Assembly (NCBI GenBank): GCA_016124525.1
Contig: WGNO01000013.1
Coordinates: forward strand, 1 to 64,000
Length of the DNA stretch: 64,000 nt
Reading direction: 5' to 3'
From: Nostoc sp. RI_552
GTDB taxonomy: Bacteria; Cyanobacteriota; Cyanobacteriia; Cyanobacteriales; Nostocaceae
Shown here: positions 1 through 9,290 of the stretch, piece by piece
How positions within the stretch are numbered: the stretch's first letter is position 1
Layout: each line of letters begins with the position of its first letter
The notes under the pieces: model-generated
Seen by the model: only the letters and a program-made list of their open reading frames with translations
What the model was told of the DNA's origin: nothing
Databases searched by the model: none
Position numbers and translations under genes: made by a program

Positions 1-231
1 CTACCTTCAAGCTTGTATGTGTCAACAAATCAGTTATGTTCATTGGATGGAAGATATTATGAGATGTTGACATTTTCACCTTTGATAGGACTACTATATC
101 TAACTATGTAAAGTTTTGTAACGACATTCAACATTTCTGAATATTTCCATGATCCTCGAATTGATTACTTGTTTCTGTCCCGGGAACATTAGCAATAATT
201 TCTTCCAGGGTTTGTAGTAATTCTTGGTCGT

Positions 232-668
232 TATTTTCGTGTAGATTCGACGTTGAGAGTATTTGATGGATTTTTCTGCTTTTCTGAAAAACTGAGGATT
301 TGGTTAATGATATCCATTATAGTCAGAGTAACAATGCTCCAAACCCACATCTAAACCTATTTCACCATCAGCTATCCTGGGTTGTTGTTTAACTTCTGTA
401 TTTACACAGAATTGAACATATAAACCATCAGGACGTTTAACAATTCTGACTCGCTTAGTTAACTTAATTGGATATGTACGGGTATGCCATTTAACCAATA
501 ATTTAAGTTCACGAACAACTTTTTTATCAGTAAAACTGATGCGTCTTTTTATTGGGTGTAATGACCATCGAGAGATTTTATACTCAACTGAAAGGTTATC
601 CTTTTGAAACCGGGGACATCCCTCCTTTCCTTGAAATTTCTTCTTACAGTCGTCCTAAAATCTTTGAA
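232..668 (-). pseudogene. Decayed IS200/IS605-type TnpB (OrfB) transposase fragment
   Basis: Reading the minus strand from about 668 downward gives stretches typical of the central part of TnpB: DDCKKKFQGKEGCPRFQK, then VEYKISRWSL, KLLVKWHTRTYPIKLTKRV and GEIGLDVGLEHCYSDYNG. The last corresponds to the first RuvC-like strand region. The frame is broken. An in-frame stop precedes DDCKKK, another follows the YSDYNGYH segment near 304, and the reading resumes in another frame as FFRKAEKSIKYSQRRIYT down to about 232. The N-terminal domain, the remaining RuvC residues and the zinc finger are absent. No partner TnpA or clear element ends were found, so this is a dead relic. The longest intact stretch is only 64 codons (304-498). 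The family assignment is firm; the exact limits are approximate. Confidence 0.8.
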
Positions 669-789
669 TCCCTTACCATGGTCTTTTTGTAGCAAACTGA
701 CAAGCAATTGAATTTAATTATTCTACAAAATTCAACTCTTTCCGTAGTGCTGTGGAATGGCTTTCTCTGGGTTAATACAATCTTTGAAA

Positions 790-871
790 TGCGGATGAAA
801 GGACTTGAACCTTCACTCCTGTCGGAACTAGAACCTAAATCTAGCGCGTCTGCCAATTCCGCCACATCCGC
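790..871 (-). tRNA. tRNA-Leu (anticodon UAG)
   Basis: The minus strand folds as a class II tRNA. The 7-bp acceptor stem pairs GCGGATG with CATCCGC and is followed by discriminator A. A D-arm with GGCAGACGC follows. The anticodon stem CTAGA/TCTAG encloses loop TTTAGGT, giving anticodon TAG. A long variable arm and a T-arm with GGTTCAAGTCC complete it. The length of 82 nt and the long variable arm fit leucine, reading CUA/CUN codons. The CCA end is not encoded. Confidence 0.95.
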
Positions 872-950
872 ATAGAACATAATCCTAACATATAAAATAT
901 GATATGGGAAGAGAGTATGGGGAAAATTATTTTCCCCATACCCAATACCC

Positions 951-2138
951 CTATATCACTGCCACACGGGGTAAACGATGCTTAAATCCGCAGAGAATTT
1001 CCCAAGAAATAGTGTTTAATGTTCTTGCCCAGTCATCAGCTGAGATTGTTTCTTTTCCTTGTGTGCCGAGTAGGGTGACTACTTCCCCTTCCTGTAAATC
1101 TGGAACATTACTGACATCCAGCATCAACTGATCCATTGTAATTGCCCCAATTTGTGGCACGCGCTGACCGCGAATTAAAACTTGAATTTTCTGGGAAAGA
1201 TTACGGGGGACTCCATCAGCGTAACCGATGCCAACCACTGCCAGACGGAGTTCGTGGGGGGCGATGAATTGTTGACCGTAACTAACGCCAGTACCGGCGG
1301 CAATTGTTTTTACTTGAGTAACTCGCGCCTTCAATTGCAAAACAGGCTTGAGGTTAATCACATTTTGTAAATGAGGGGCAGGATAAAGTCCGTAGATAGC
1401 TAAACCCGCCCGCACAATGTCGTAATGTAAGGCAGGATTCGTCAGAGTGCCGGCTGAGTTGGCTAAATGCAAACAAGGTGGATTGATTCCCATTGTTTTG
1501 ACTCGGGCGATTGCTTGCTCAAATCTTCTATGCTGTTCTTCCATGACTGTGGTGTCAAGATGATCTGCTGTTGCCAAGTGGGAATAAATGCTGGCAATAT
1601 CAAGATGAGGTAAGTTCTGTACTAACTGCACAAATTCAACGGCTTCTTGCCAGTTAGTTCCTAACCTGGACATTCCCGTGTCTAATTTAATGTGTACGGG
1701 TAAGGGAGAACTATGGTTAGTTTTTTCTAAAAGACTCGAAAAAATCAAAGCTTGTTTGGGACTGCACAAAGTTGGCTGTAAATTCCAGTGAACGATGGCC
1801 TGAATTTGCTCTGGTGTCTGGGTTGCACCTAAAATCAAAATCGGAGCTTTTATTCCACCTTCCCTTAATTGAATGCCCTCTGGAACTGTAGCAACTCCCA
1901 ACCAGCTGGCTCCCGATTGCAGTGCTGTTTGAGCAACTGTAACCGATCCATGTCCATAAGCATCAGCTTTTACCACTGCCATCAATTGGGTACGTGGCGA
2001 CAAAAACTGTATCAATTGCTCGACATTATGCGATAACGCCTCCAAGTCAATTTCCACCCAAGCGCGTTGGGAGAACCAAGCATAGGTGTCACACTCCTGA
2101 TTATCAGCAAAACTGGGGCTTTGTTTGCGATTTAACAT
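951..2138 (-). CDS. alr: Alanine racemase
   Basis: PLP-dependent enzyme interconverting L- and D-alanine in the cytoplasm to supply peptidoglycan synthesis. The 395-residue protein has the N-terminal TIM barrel with the PLP lysine in AVVKADAYGHG (K57). It also has the barrel signatures KLDTGMSRLG and SIYSHLATAD, and the second catalytic base Tyr in GTGVSYGQQ (about Y287) in the C-terminal beta domain. Length is slightly above the usual 360-380 because of an N-terminal extension of about 25 residues before WVEIDLEAL. The first ATG is used here, but a later internal start cannot be excluded. It is transcribed alone toward the tRNA-Leu gene. Nothing suggests loss of function. Confidence 0.95.
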   Translation of the reverse strand: MLNRKQSPSFADNQECDTYAWFSQRAWVEIDLEALSHNVEQLIQFLSPRTQLMAVVKADAYGHGSVTVAQTALQSGASWLGVATVPEGIQLREGGIKAPILILGATQTPEQIQAIVHWNLQPTLCSPKQALIFSSLLEKTNHSSPLPVHIKLDTGMSRLGTNWQEAVEFVQLVQNLPHLDIASIYSHLATADHLDTTVMEEQHRRFEQAIARVKTMGINPPCLHLANSAGTLTNPALHYDIVRAGLAIYGLYPAPHLQNVINLKPVLQLKARVTQVKTIAAGTGVSYGQQFIAPHELRLAVVGIGYADGVPRNLSQKIQVLIRGQRVPQIGAITMDQLMLDVSNVPDLQEGEVVTLLGTQGKETISADDWARTLNTISWEILCGFKHRLPRVAVI

Positions 2139-2597
2139 TTTTTATACTCCTCTCACACCACTGGTGAGCTTCGGTGATTCTTTATTGATTTTTATTCACC
2201 CTGGAGAAGCAACATCAGAGTTAATCAGGAAGTTTACCTTTGAACCTGGAATTTAAACAAGATACTTGGGGTGTCAAACTTGACTTTTTTCAATAGCTAT
2301 GGGTAATCACATCTGATTTCCATCAGTTTCGCCAATAGTACCAACTTGGCAAAATTACGTATTGGTGATTATTGAGTAAATTCTTTTTACTACGGAGGGT
2401 TGATAGCCACATAAAGACTATTTTCTGTGGTTTAACATAAATTGGCCTGAGTTTTGTACCATGAGGACTTGTTAGAAATTATCATCTGTAACTCATTTTC
2501 ATTTCTGAATCATTTCGGAAGTATCATTTATTCTCATCTCCCAAAGAGAATATTTTTGTGTTAATATATGCAAAACTAATACCTCGAGCGCTAACCA
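2139..2597. other. Intergenic region between alr and the HNH gene
   Basis: This is a 459-bp divergent spacer that must hold the promoters of both alr (minus) and the HNH gene (plus). It is AT-rich. I see no tRNA, perfect long inverted repeat or convincing ORF. A sequence resembling the Yfr1 core at 2149-2158 was considered and rejected. Confidence 0.4.
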
Positions 2598-3095
2598 ATG
2601 GGGAAGGTTTTAGTCCTAAACGCCTCTTACGAACCGCTCAACATCACGAGCTGGCGTCGCGCTGTGATTCTGTTAATTAAAGGCAAAGCAGAACGCATTG
2701 AACACAAGGGTAAATTCCTGTACTCAGATTTTCCTTTGCCGACTGTAATTCGGTTGCGGCATTATGTACGCGTCCCGTACAAGGAAATTCCTCTTACCCG
2801 TCGAAATATCTTGCACCGTGACAGTCACTCTTGTCAGTACTGTGGCTACATCGGGGATGAATTGACATTAGACCACGTTATACCTCGATCACGCGGCGGG
2901 GGGGATACCTGGGAAAATATTGTGACGGCTTGCGTCCGTTGCAACGTCAAAAAAGGGAACCGCACACCCTACGAAGCTCATATGCCTTTGCGTCATCCTC
3001 CACGCCAACCTTACAGTAGTCTTTATTTTGAAGTGAGCAAACATCTCAAGAGCGGACTGCACAATGAGTGGCAAAAATATGTAATCGGTCTTTAA
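2598..3095 (+). CDS. HNH endonuclease family protein
   Basis: Small 165-residue protein of the McrA-like HNH family, widespread in cyanobacteria as a stand-alone gene. The N-terminal half (VLVLNASYEPLNITSWRRA) is the conserved RRXRR-like/HNH-associated segment. The C-terminal half carries the HNH fold: zinc ligand pairs CQYC (C79, C82) and CVRC (C112, C115), the LDHVIPRSRGG core (D92-H93) and the asparagines of ENIV and CNVKKGN. All expected metal and catalytic positions are present, so it is probably an active nuclease. The physiological substrate is not evident from sequence. No methyltransferase or other restriction partner lies nearby, so a restriction role is not indicated. Confidence 0.85.
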   Translation: MGKVLVLNASYEPLNITSWRRAVILLIKGKAERIEHKGKFLYSDFPLPTVIRLRHYVRVPYKEIPLTRRNILHRDSHSCQYCGYIGDELTLDHVIPRSRGGGDTWENIVTACVRCNVKKGNRTPYEAHMPLRHPPRQPYSSLYFEVSKHLKSGLHNEWQKYVIGL

Positions 3096-3636
3096 CGCCA
3101 AGGGTATAATTCTGAAAACCTCCAGAAATTGCCACCTGTTATTAGGTGTTATATCCTCCCGGGTGTTAAAATGAATTTACAGTATGGTTAAAGGTAATAT
3201 CTGGCTTGAGCAAACTTGAGTTACGGAAAATCGTGCATGTCGGATGGCATGTGATTAAGTTTCGTGACAAACATTTGGACAGATAACATACAGGCTTATT
3301 ATCTTACCCCAGAGTATTGTAAGATGGTTCGGTCATTGGCAAATATTCCTGTAAAATTAGGAGTATGTACAAAAACTTTTATGATATTTAAAAATACCAA
3401 AGAAATTTAGTTAAAAGTTATATTTATATTTGAAGCTATAAATATTTGTCTTCAGTTTTTTGCAGCAATTTAGTTAATTTTGGCAGATTGCTCACGGATT
3501 TGAGTGACAGAAAATAAACCCAGATGAGTATGCCAACAACGCTATATTTTTGCGAAGATCAGAATGTGTCTCTAAAAAAGTTGAGTGTTGGTTGTAGTAC
3601 TTCTTAACAAATCAATGGAGGCTCGCACTTATCAAG
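3096..3636. other. Intergenic region between HNH and DHH genes
   Basis: 541 bp, AT-rich. A short inverted repeat (CACCTGTTATTAGGTG, 3135-3150) lies just after the HNH gene and could contribute to transcript ending, but no T-tract follows. The rest contains no recognisable gene or RNA. Confidence 0.4.
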
Positions 3637-4914
3637 ATGTCCCTTATGCAATTGAATTCTTCCTCAAAGCAATCAGAAAGTTTTTTATTGACCACAGAAA
3701 CTAGCCGAGAGGATGCTGATGTGGAAGTTTCACTCACTAGGCCATCCTTGCCGTCATCCAATGGAGAAGGAAACAATAGGAAAAATTTAGGTCAACGGGG
3801 AAATTCCCTGGCTTTTCAGAAATCCGAAGAACTGCAAAAGACTCTTTTAGCACACCGACATGAGCGCCACTTGGTAATTCTACAAGATTTCCCCGACCCT
3901 GATGCTCTTTCTTGTGCTTGGACCTACCAGTTAATAGTCGAACAGTATGATATCAAATGCGAAATTGTTTATGCTGGTACTCTGAGTCATCAAGAAAATA
4001 TTGCCCTAGTTAAGCTCACTGGATTACCTGCCCAACGCTGGACATCGCAAGTCCTCAAAAGCAAGGACTTGTCATCTTATCAAGGTTGCATTTTAATTGA
4101 CAACCAGGGAACAACAAGTCAATTACTGACAGCAGTGCAACAAGCAGGAGTTCCACTAATTGCAGTAATTGACCATCATACCTTACAGTCCGAACACAAA
4201 TCAGAGTTTGTTGATGTACGTCCTAATGTAAGAGCCACCTCAACAATTTTCACCCAGTATTTACAATCGGGTTTACTCTCATTAGATAGCAGCATTGGTC
4301 AGCACGTCAAATGTGCTACTGCTTTGATGCATGGGTTGCGGTCAGATACCAATCGGCTAATGCAAGCCCAAGAAGAAGATTTCATGGCCGCTGCATATCT
4401 GAGTCGATTTTATGATGCTCAACTGCTGAACGCCATTTTACAAGCCAATCGTTCCAAGCGAGTGATGGATGTGATTGAGCGATCGCTAAAAAATCGCATC
4501 GTGCAAAATAACTTTTCCATTGCTGGCGTTGGTTATCTGCGGTACGAAGACCGGGACGCTATTCCCCAAGCAGCTGATTTTCTGGTGACAGAAGAAAACG
4601 TACACACTGCAGTAGTGTACGGCATTGTTCACGACGAAGACGAGCTAGAAGTAGTAATTGGTTCCCTCAGAACTGCTAAACTCACCCTTGACCCCGATGA
4701 GTTTATTAAAGAAGCCTTTGGACAAGATAGCTCAGGGCGTTTTTTTGGTGGGGGACGTACAGGGGCGGGGGGCTTTGAAATACCCATGGGCTTCTTATCT
4801 GGTAGTAACGAAAATTCCGCCTATGCAAAAATGAAATGGGAAGTATATGATTCTCAAGTTAAACAAAAACTACTCAAGTTGGTCAATCCCAAAGATAACC
4901 CAATTCAGTCTTAG
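3637..4914 (+). CDS. DHH-family phosphoesterase (NrnA/RecJ-like)
   Basis: Predicted cytoplasmic Mn-dependent phosphoesterase of the DHH/DHHA1 superfamily. Relatives degrade nano-RNA or 3'-phosphoadenosine phosphate, and the exact substrate here is inferred only by family. The 425-residue protein starts with about 70 low-complexity residues. The motif I region follows as QDFPDPDALSCAW (D84, D87, D89), then IDNQG, the signature VIDHHT (about residues 177-180), and the C-terminal DHHA1 glycine-rich loop GGGRTGAGGFEIPMG near residues 372-386. The motifs needed for two-metal catalysis are present. It is followed about 210 bp downstream by sixA in the same direction. A TTG-initiated 63-codon frame between them is not convincing as a gene. 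Confidence 0.85.
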   Translation: MSLMQLNSSSKQSESFLLTTETSREDADVEVSLTRPSLPSSNGEGNNRKNLGQRGNSLAFQKSEELQKTLLAHRHERHLVILQDFPDPDALSCAWTYQLIVEQYDIKCEIVYAGTLSHQENIALVKLTGLPAQRWTSQVLKSKDLSSYQGCILIDNQGTTSQLLTAVQQAGVPLIAVIDHHTLQSEHKSEFVDVRPNVRATSTIFTQYLQSGLLSLDSSIGQHVKCATALMHGLRSDTNRLMQAQEEDFMAAAYLSRFYDAQLLNAILQANRSKRVMDVIERSLKNRIVQNNFSIAGVGYLRYEDRDAIPQAADFLVTEENVHTAVVYGIVHDEDELEVVIGSLRTAKLTLDPDEFIKEAFGQDSSGRFFGGGRTGAGGFEIPMGFLSGSNENSAYAKMKWEVYDSQVKQKLLKLVNPKDNPIQS

Positions 4915-5125
4915 TAGCCCTTGCATTGTTACTCAAAACCATCTTAAGAAAAGCGGTTCAAGGGACTTCAAAAAACATGGATAAAGTAGGGATTAAGCAT
5001 AATTATACCCCTACTAGGAAATTGATCTCAGAGTTAAAAAATACACTCTTTGGCAGTAAATTTTTAACTAAAAACCAGCGCCTAGAGCTTTACCTAGCTT
5101 TACCTAACCTCACATAACTCAACAA

Positions 5126-5620
5126 ATGCAATTGTATTTAATTCGTCATGGTATTGCCGAAGAAAAGCAACCAGATATTAAAGACGAAGATAGACGGCTC
5201 ACACAAAAAGGACGGCAAAAAACCGAAAAAGTTGCCCGTAAAATTAAAAAACTGGGTTTGCAGTTTGATGTTATTCTCACCAGCCCCTTGGTACGGGCCC
5301 GGCAAACGGCTGAAATCCTCGTAGCAAATAAACTCAGCACCGACTGGGAAGAATCTTTCCATCTTGCTCCCAATGGTCATATCCATCGGTGGCTAAATGA
5401 GTGGTTAGAACCCAAAAATTATGCCCAAAAAAGCCAAATTGCCTTGGTAGGACATGAACCTTGTCTGAGCAATTGGGCAGAAATTCTGCTTTGGGGGGAA
5501 GTCAAAAACAGTTTAGTCTTGAAAAAAACAGGTATGATCGGGATAAAACTACCAGAAATGGGTTCACCTCTGGGTCGTAGTCAAATGTTTTGGTTGATAC
5601 CGCCCAGGTACTTGCTTTAA
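5126..5620 (+). CDS. sixA: Phosphohistidine phosphatase SixA
   Basis: Histidine phosphatase superfamily (branch 1) enzyme that removes phosphate from phosphohistidine in phosphorelay proteins. The 164 residues match the usual SixA size. The catalytic signature LIRHGIAEE sits at the extreme N-terminus (R7, H8, G9). LTQKGRQKTEKVA and SPLVRARQTAEIL follow, and the second catalytic histidine is in LVGHEP. There is no signal peptide, so it is cytoplasmic. It starts about 210 bp after the DHH phosphoesterase gene and 112 bp before gltA, and could be co-transcribed with either. No histidine kinase is adjacent, so the partner is unknown. Confidence 0.9.
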   Translation: MQLYLIRHGIAEEKQPDIKDEDRRLTQKGRQKTEKVARKIKKLGLQFDVILTSPLVRARQTAEILVANKLSTDWEESFHLAPNGHIHRWLNEWLEPKNYAQKSQIALVGHEPCLSNWAEILLWGEVKNSLVLKKTGMIGIKLPEMGSPLGRSQMFWLIPPRYLL

Positions 5621-5732
5621 CAGCTTTTCAACATTTTTTTATCGAATGTTGCGACATCGACTACTGTTATGGCGACAATCATTTCTGGTAAGTTAGCGTC
5701 ATCAGATATTTCAACAAGCAAATGGTGTTGCC

Positions 5733-6869
5733 ATGATGGTGTGCGAATACAAGCCTGGTTTAGAAGGCATTCCCGCAGCCCAATCGAGTATTAGTCATGT
5801 TGATGGGCAAAAGGGAATTCTAGAATATCGTGGCATCCGGGTTGAGGAACTGGCAGAAAAAAGTTCCTTTCTGGAAACTGCTTATCTCTTAATCTGGGGT
5901 GAATTGCCAAGTAAAGAGGAATTGAAAGCATTTGAGGATGAGATTCGCTACCACAGGCGGATAAAATATCGTATTCGGGATATGATGAAATGCTTTCCGG
6001 AGAGCGGTCACCCGATGGATGCTCTACAAGCCTCAGCTGCGGCTTTAGGGTTATTCTATTCCCGCCGAGACTTACACAATCCTGCCTATATTCGGGATGC
6101 CGTAGTGCGCCTGCTAGCAACTATTCCCACAATGGTGGCGGCATTTCAGTTGATGCGACAAGGCAACGACCCCGTAAAGCCTCGCGATGACTTAGACTAC
6201 GCCGCTAACTTTCTCTACATGCTCAACGAGAAAGAACCAGATCCTTTGGCGGCAAGAATTTTTGACATCTGCTTGATCCTTCATGTCGAGCATACAATGA
6301 ATGCCTCTACATTCAGTGCCAGGGTAACTGCTTCAACTTTGACTGATCCCTACGCTGTAGTTGCTAGCGCCGTGGGCACATTAGGAGGGCCACTGCACGG
6401 TGGAGCCAATGAAGAAGTGATTCAGATGTTAGAGGAAATTGGCACAGCAGAAAATGTGCGTCCCTACGTAGAAGACCTGCTGCAACGCAAAGCGAAGATT
6501 ATGGGCTTTGGCCACCGTGTTTATAAAGTGAAAGATCCACGAGCCACAGTCCTACAAAACCTGGCAGAAAAATTGTTTGCCAAGTTTGGCCATGATAAGT
6601 ACTATGACATTGCCGTAGAAATGGAACGGGTAGTGGCGGAAAAATTGGCTGGCAAAGGCATTTATCCCAACGTTGACTTTTATTCTGGTTTGGTGTACAG
6701 AAAAATGGGGATTCCTACAGACTTATTTACCCCAATCTTCGCCATCGCCCGTGTAGCAGGTTGGCTCGCTCACTGGAAAGAACAGCTCGCAGAAAACCGC
6801 ATATTCCGACCAACCCAAGTTTATAACGGTAAGCATGAGGTTTCTTATACCCCCATTGACCAACGTTAA
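5733..6869 (+). CDS. gltA: Citrate synthase
   Basis: Condenses acetyl-CoA and oxaloacetate to citrate. In cyanobacteria this supplies 2-oxoglutarate for nitrogen assimilation. The 378 residues correspond to the short type II-like bacterial form. The catalytic triad is visible: His222 in GPLHGGANE, His261 in GFGHRVYK and Asp315 in PNVDFYSG. The start is MMVCEYKPG; either of the two adjacent ATGs could be used, and no clear ribosome binding site decides it. The gene lies about 490 bp upstream of ndhA in the same direction, an arrangement that links TCA-cycle carbon entry with NDH-1 genes, although the long spacer argues for a separate ndh promoter. Confidence 0.96.
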   Translation: MMVCEYKPGLEGIPAAQSSISHVDGQKGILEYRGIRVEELAEKSSFLETAYLLIWGELPSKEELKAFEDEIRYHRRIKYRIRDMMKCFPESGHPMDALQASAAALGLFYSRRDLHNPAYIRDAVVRLLATIPTMVAAFQLMRQGNDPVKPRDDLDYAANFLYMLNEKEPDPLAARIFDICLILHVEHTMNASTFSARVTASTLTDPYAVVASAVGTLGGPLHGGANEEVIQMLEEIGTAENVRPYVEDLLQRKAKIMGFGHRVYKVKDPRATVLQNLAEKLFAKFGHDKYYDIAVEMERVVAEKLAGKGIYPNVDFYSGLVYRKMGIPTDLFTPIFAIARVAGWLAHWKEQLAENRIFRPTQVYNGKHEVSYTPIDQR

Positions 6870-7357
6870 CTCTCAGTTTGATTGCCAGTCACACTAATCA
6901 GCAGTTAGTTATGGCAAGGTGCAAGATCCATTGCTCTCTCGCAGTCAGCAGCGTTGTCACCCATGTGACTGTGACTGTATCTCAGAGGATAACCCTTGCC
7001 ACAAGGTGAACGGACACTTCATCTTGCTTTGTGAAGCGGGGATAAACAAATAAGAAAGTTGTGGGGAGATTGATTGTTCATTCACTGCCTTATCTTTCCC
7101 CGCCAAGCTAAAGAAATCTCAATCCTAACCATAAGTAGAAGTTCTTGTATAGCTTCAAAGTTAAGAACCAATGGCTACGCCACGCAAGCTATCCAAGGAT
7201 ATACTAGGCATGAGAATTGGCAAAAATCTCTGGATAAGCCACGCAAGCTACCAATCAAGCGTCTTCATCAAAGCATAAAAGAATGAAGCATGAAGGCTGA
7301 AATTTTATACTTCATAACTTCACACTTCATACTTCACTTGACTTAAAGAGCGAAAAC
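6870..7357. other. gltA-ndhA spacer with short direct repeats and a heptamer-like leader
   Basis: A 488-bp non-coding region. The 13-mer GCCACGCAAGCTA occurs twice, at 7179-7191 and 7238-7250. Just before ndhA (about 7303-7338) a run of near-repeats built on ACTTCAT/ACTTCAC resembles the short tandem heptamers common in filamentous cyanobacteria. It probably contains the ndhA promoter. A 70-codon frame over part of it looks spurious. Confidence 0.5.
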
Positions 7358-8476
7358 ATGAACTCAGGAATTGACCTCCAAGGAACGTTTATTAAATCCT
7401 TGATGGATTTAGGGATACCAGCCGGGACAGCCAAAGCCATTTGGATGCCCTTGCCAATGATACTAATGCTCATTGGAGCAACAGTGGGGGTGCTAGTCTG
7501 TGTTTGGTTAGAACGGAAAATTTCGGCATCAGCACAGCAGCGCATTGGTCCAGAATTTATTGGACCCTTTGGCTTACTGGCTCCGGTAGCCGATGGTCTC
7601 AAGCTGATATTTAAAGAAGACATCGTACCAGCCAAGGCTGACCCTTGGCTATTTACCATCGGACCCATTTTAGTTGTACTGCCGGTATTTCTGTCCTATC
7701 TGATTGTCCCCTTTGGACAAAATATTGTGATTACAAATGTAGGCATGGGAATCTTCTTGTGGATTGCGTTTTCTAGCATTGCCCCCATTGGGTTGTTAAT
7801 GGCTGGTTATGCATCCAATAATAAATATTCCCTCCTCGGTGGCTTGCGGGCAGCTGCCCAATCTATTAGCTACGAAATTCCTTTATCCTTGAGCGTGTTG
7901 GCTGTAGTCATGATGTCTAACAGTCTCAGCACCATTGATATTGTTAACCAGCAGTCTGGCTATGGTATCCTCGGCTGGAACATTTGGCGCCAACCAGTGG
8001 GGTTACTAATTTTTTGGATAGCAGCCCTGGCAGAATGCGAACGGTTACCCTTTGACTTACCCGAAGCGGAAGAAGAACTTGTTGCTGGTTATCAAACCGA
8101 ATACTCTGGCATGAAATTCGCCCTGTTTTACCTTAGTTCCTATGTCAACCTAGTGCTTTCTGCTCTACTAGTAGCAGTTTTATATCTAGGTGGTTGGGAC
8201 TTTCCCATTCCCGTTAATGTAATAGCTAATTGGCTGGGAGTCAGTGAATTTAATCCCGTGTTGCAGGTAGCAACCGCTTCATTGGGTATCGTCATGACCC
8301 TAATTAAAGCCTATGTACTAGTGTTTATCGCTATCTTGGTGCGTTGGACAGTACCACGGGTGCGAATTGACCAACTGCTAGATTTAGGATGGAAGTTTTT
8401 GTTACCAATCGCTTTGGTTAATCTTCTAATAACCGCAGCTCTGAAACTTGCCTTTCCCGTCGCCTTTGGCGGATAA
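7358..8476 (+). CDS. ndhA: NAD(P)H-quinone oxidoreductase subunit 1 (NdhA)
   Basis: Membrane subunit of thylakoid NDH-1, which forms part of the quinone-binding cavity and joins the peripheral and membrane arms. It serves respiration and cyclic electron flow. The 372-residue protein is highly hydrophobic with about eight to nine membrane segments. It carries the NuoH-family signatures [18 protein letters not shown] (about residues 50-67), [17 protein letters not shown] and [18 protein letters not shown], the acidic loop near the quinone site. Length is normal. It begins the ndhA-ndhI-ndhG-ndhE block, with a 70-bp gap to ndhI that holds a strong hairpin. Confidence 0.97.
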   Translation: MNSGIDLQGTFIKSLMDLGIPAGTAKAIWMPLPMILMLIGATVGVLVCVWLERKISASAQQRIGPEFIGPFGLLAPVADGLKLIFKEDIVPAKADPWLFTIGPILVVLPVFLSYLIVPFGQNIVITNVGMGIFLWIAFSSIAPIGLLMAGYASNNKYSLLGGLRAAAQSISYEIPLSLSVLAVVMMSNSLSTIDIVNQQSGYGILGWNIWRQPVGLLIFWIAALAECERLPFDLPEAEEELVAGYQTEYSGMKFALFYLSSYVNLVLSALLVAVLYLGGWDFPIPVNVIANWLGVSEFNPVLQVATASLGIVMTLIKAYVLVFIAILVRWTVPRVRIDQLLDLGWKFLLPIALVNLLITAALKLAFPVAFGG

Positions 8477-8480
8477 ACCA

Positions 8481-8515
8481 ATTTAAGGTTTTAGATGTGA
8501 TCTAAAACCTTAAAT
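8481..8515 (+). promoter_or_regulatory. Perfect 16-bp hairpin between ndhA and ndhI
   Basis: Positions 8481-8496 pair perfectly with 8500-8515 around the three-base loop GTG. The hairpin begins five bases after the ndhA stop codon. There is no T-tract after the 3' arm, so it is not a standard intrinsic terminator. An RNA-processing or mRNA-stability element inside the ndh transcript is more likely. Confidence 0.75.
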
Positions 8516-8546
8516 TCAGAATTGAAAAGAGAGAGAAACACTAACA

Positions 8547-9140
8547 ATGCTCAAGTTCCTCAAACAAATTGGTGATTACGCCAAAGAAGCAGTACAAGCC
8601 GGACGTTACATTGGTCAAGGGTTAGCTGTAACTTTCGACCATATGCAGCGTCGCCCAGTTACTGTACAGTACCCTTACGAAAAATTGATTCCTGGCGAAC
8701 GATTTCGCGGCAGGATTCACTTTGAATTTGATAAATGTATCGCCTGTGAAGTCTGTGTCAGGGTTTGTCCAATCAATCTGCCTGTAGTGGACTGGGAATT
8801 TGAAAAAGCCAGCAAAAAGAAAAAACTCAAACACTACAGCATTGACTTTGGAGTTTGTATCTTCTGTGGCAACTGTGTGGAATATTGCCCAACTAACTGC
8901 CTATCCATGACAGAAGAGTATGAGATATCCACTTATGATCGCCATGAATTGAACTATGACAACGTAGCCCTAGGTCGTCTGCCTTACAAAGTCACAAATG
9001 ACCCGATGGTTACCCCACTGCGAGAACTAGCTTACTTGCCGAAGGGTGTCATGGAGCCTCACGACTTACCTGCTGATGCGCCTCGTGCCGGGTCTCGTCC
9101 AGAAGAATTGTTACAACAAACAGAAAAAACAAGTAGCTAG
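8547..9140 (+). CDS. ndhI: NAD(P)H-quinone oxidoreductase subunit I (NdhI), 2x[4Fe-4S]
   Basis: Peripheral-arm subunit of NDH-1 that carries electrons to the quinone through two [4Fe-4S] clusters. The 197-residue protein has both ferredoxin motifs intact: C64-x2-C67-x2-C70-x3-C74 and C104-x2-C107-x2-C110-x3-C114, each followed by the usual Pro. The basic, partly amphipathic N-terminus ([20 protein letters not shown]) is typical of the cyanobacterial and chloroplast proteins. A purine-rich stretch (AAGAGAGAGAAA, 8526-8537) precedes the ATG. It is the second gene of the ndhAIGE block. Confidence 0.97.
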   Translation: MLKFLKQIGDYAKEAVQAGRYIGQGLAVTFDHMQRRPVTVQYPYEKLIPGERFRGRIHFEFDKCIACEVCVRVCPINLPVVDWEFEKASKKKKLKHYSIDFGVCIFCGNCVEYCPTNCLSMTEEYEISTYDRHELNYDNVALGRLPYKVTNDPMVTPLRELAYLPKGVMEPHDLPADAPRAGSRPEELLQQTEKTSS

Positions 9141-9290
9141 GGCTGTGACGCGGAAGTAAAAAGTCAAAAGTTAATGCTCTTCTGCACTTTTTGGCGTCAT
9201 ATTTCTATTTACCCTTGGCTTTATTCGTGGGTAATTGTTATTACCGATTACCAGTTACCATTTATTGGAAATCAAAAAGGATCGGAAAAA

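Noticed and set aside
2145-2190. Possible Yfr1 small RNA (ACTCCTCTCACAC)
   Set aside because: The conserved Yfr1 core has no extra bases between CTC and CACAC, and no terminator hairpin follows.
4926-5117. TTG-initiated 63-codon frame between the DHH and sixA genes
   Set aside because: No ribosome binding site, no recognisable family, and it begins 11 bp after a stop with a weak start codon; could be a chance frame.
7074-7286. 70-codon frame between gltA and ndhA
   Set aside because: It covers the two GCCACGCAAGCTA repeats, has no ribosome binding site and no protein similarity.
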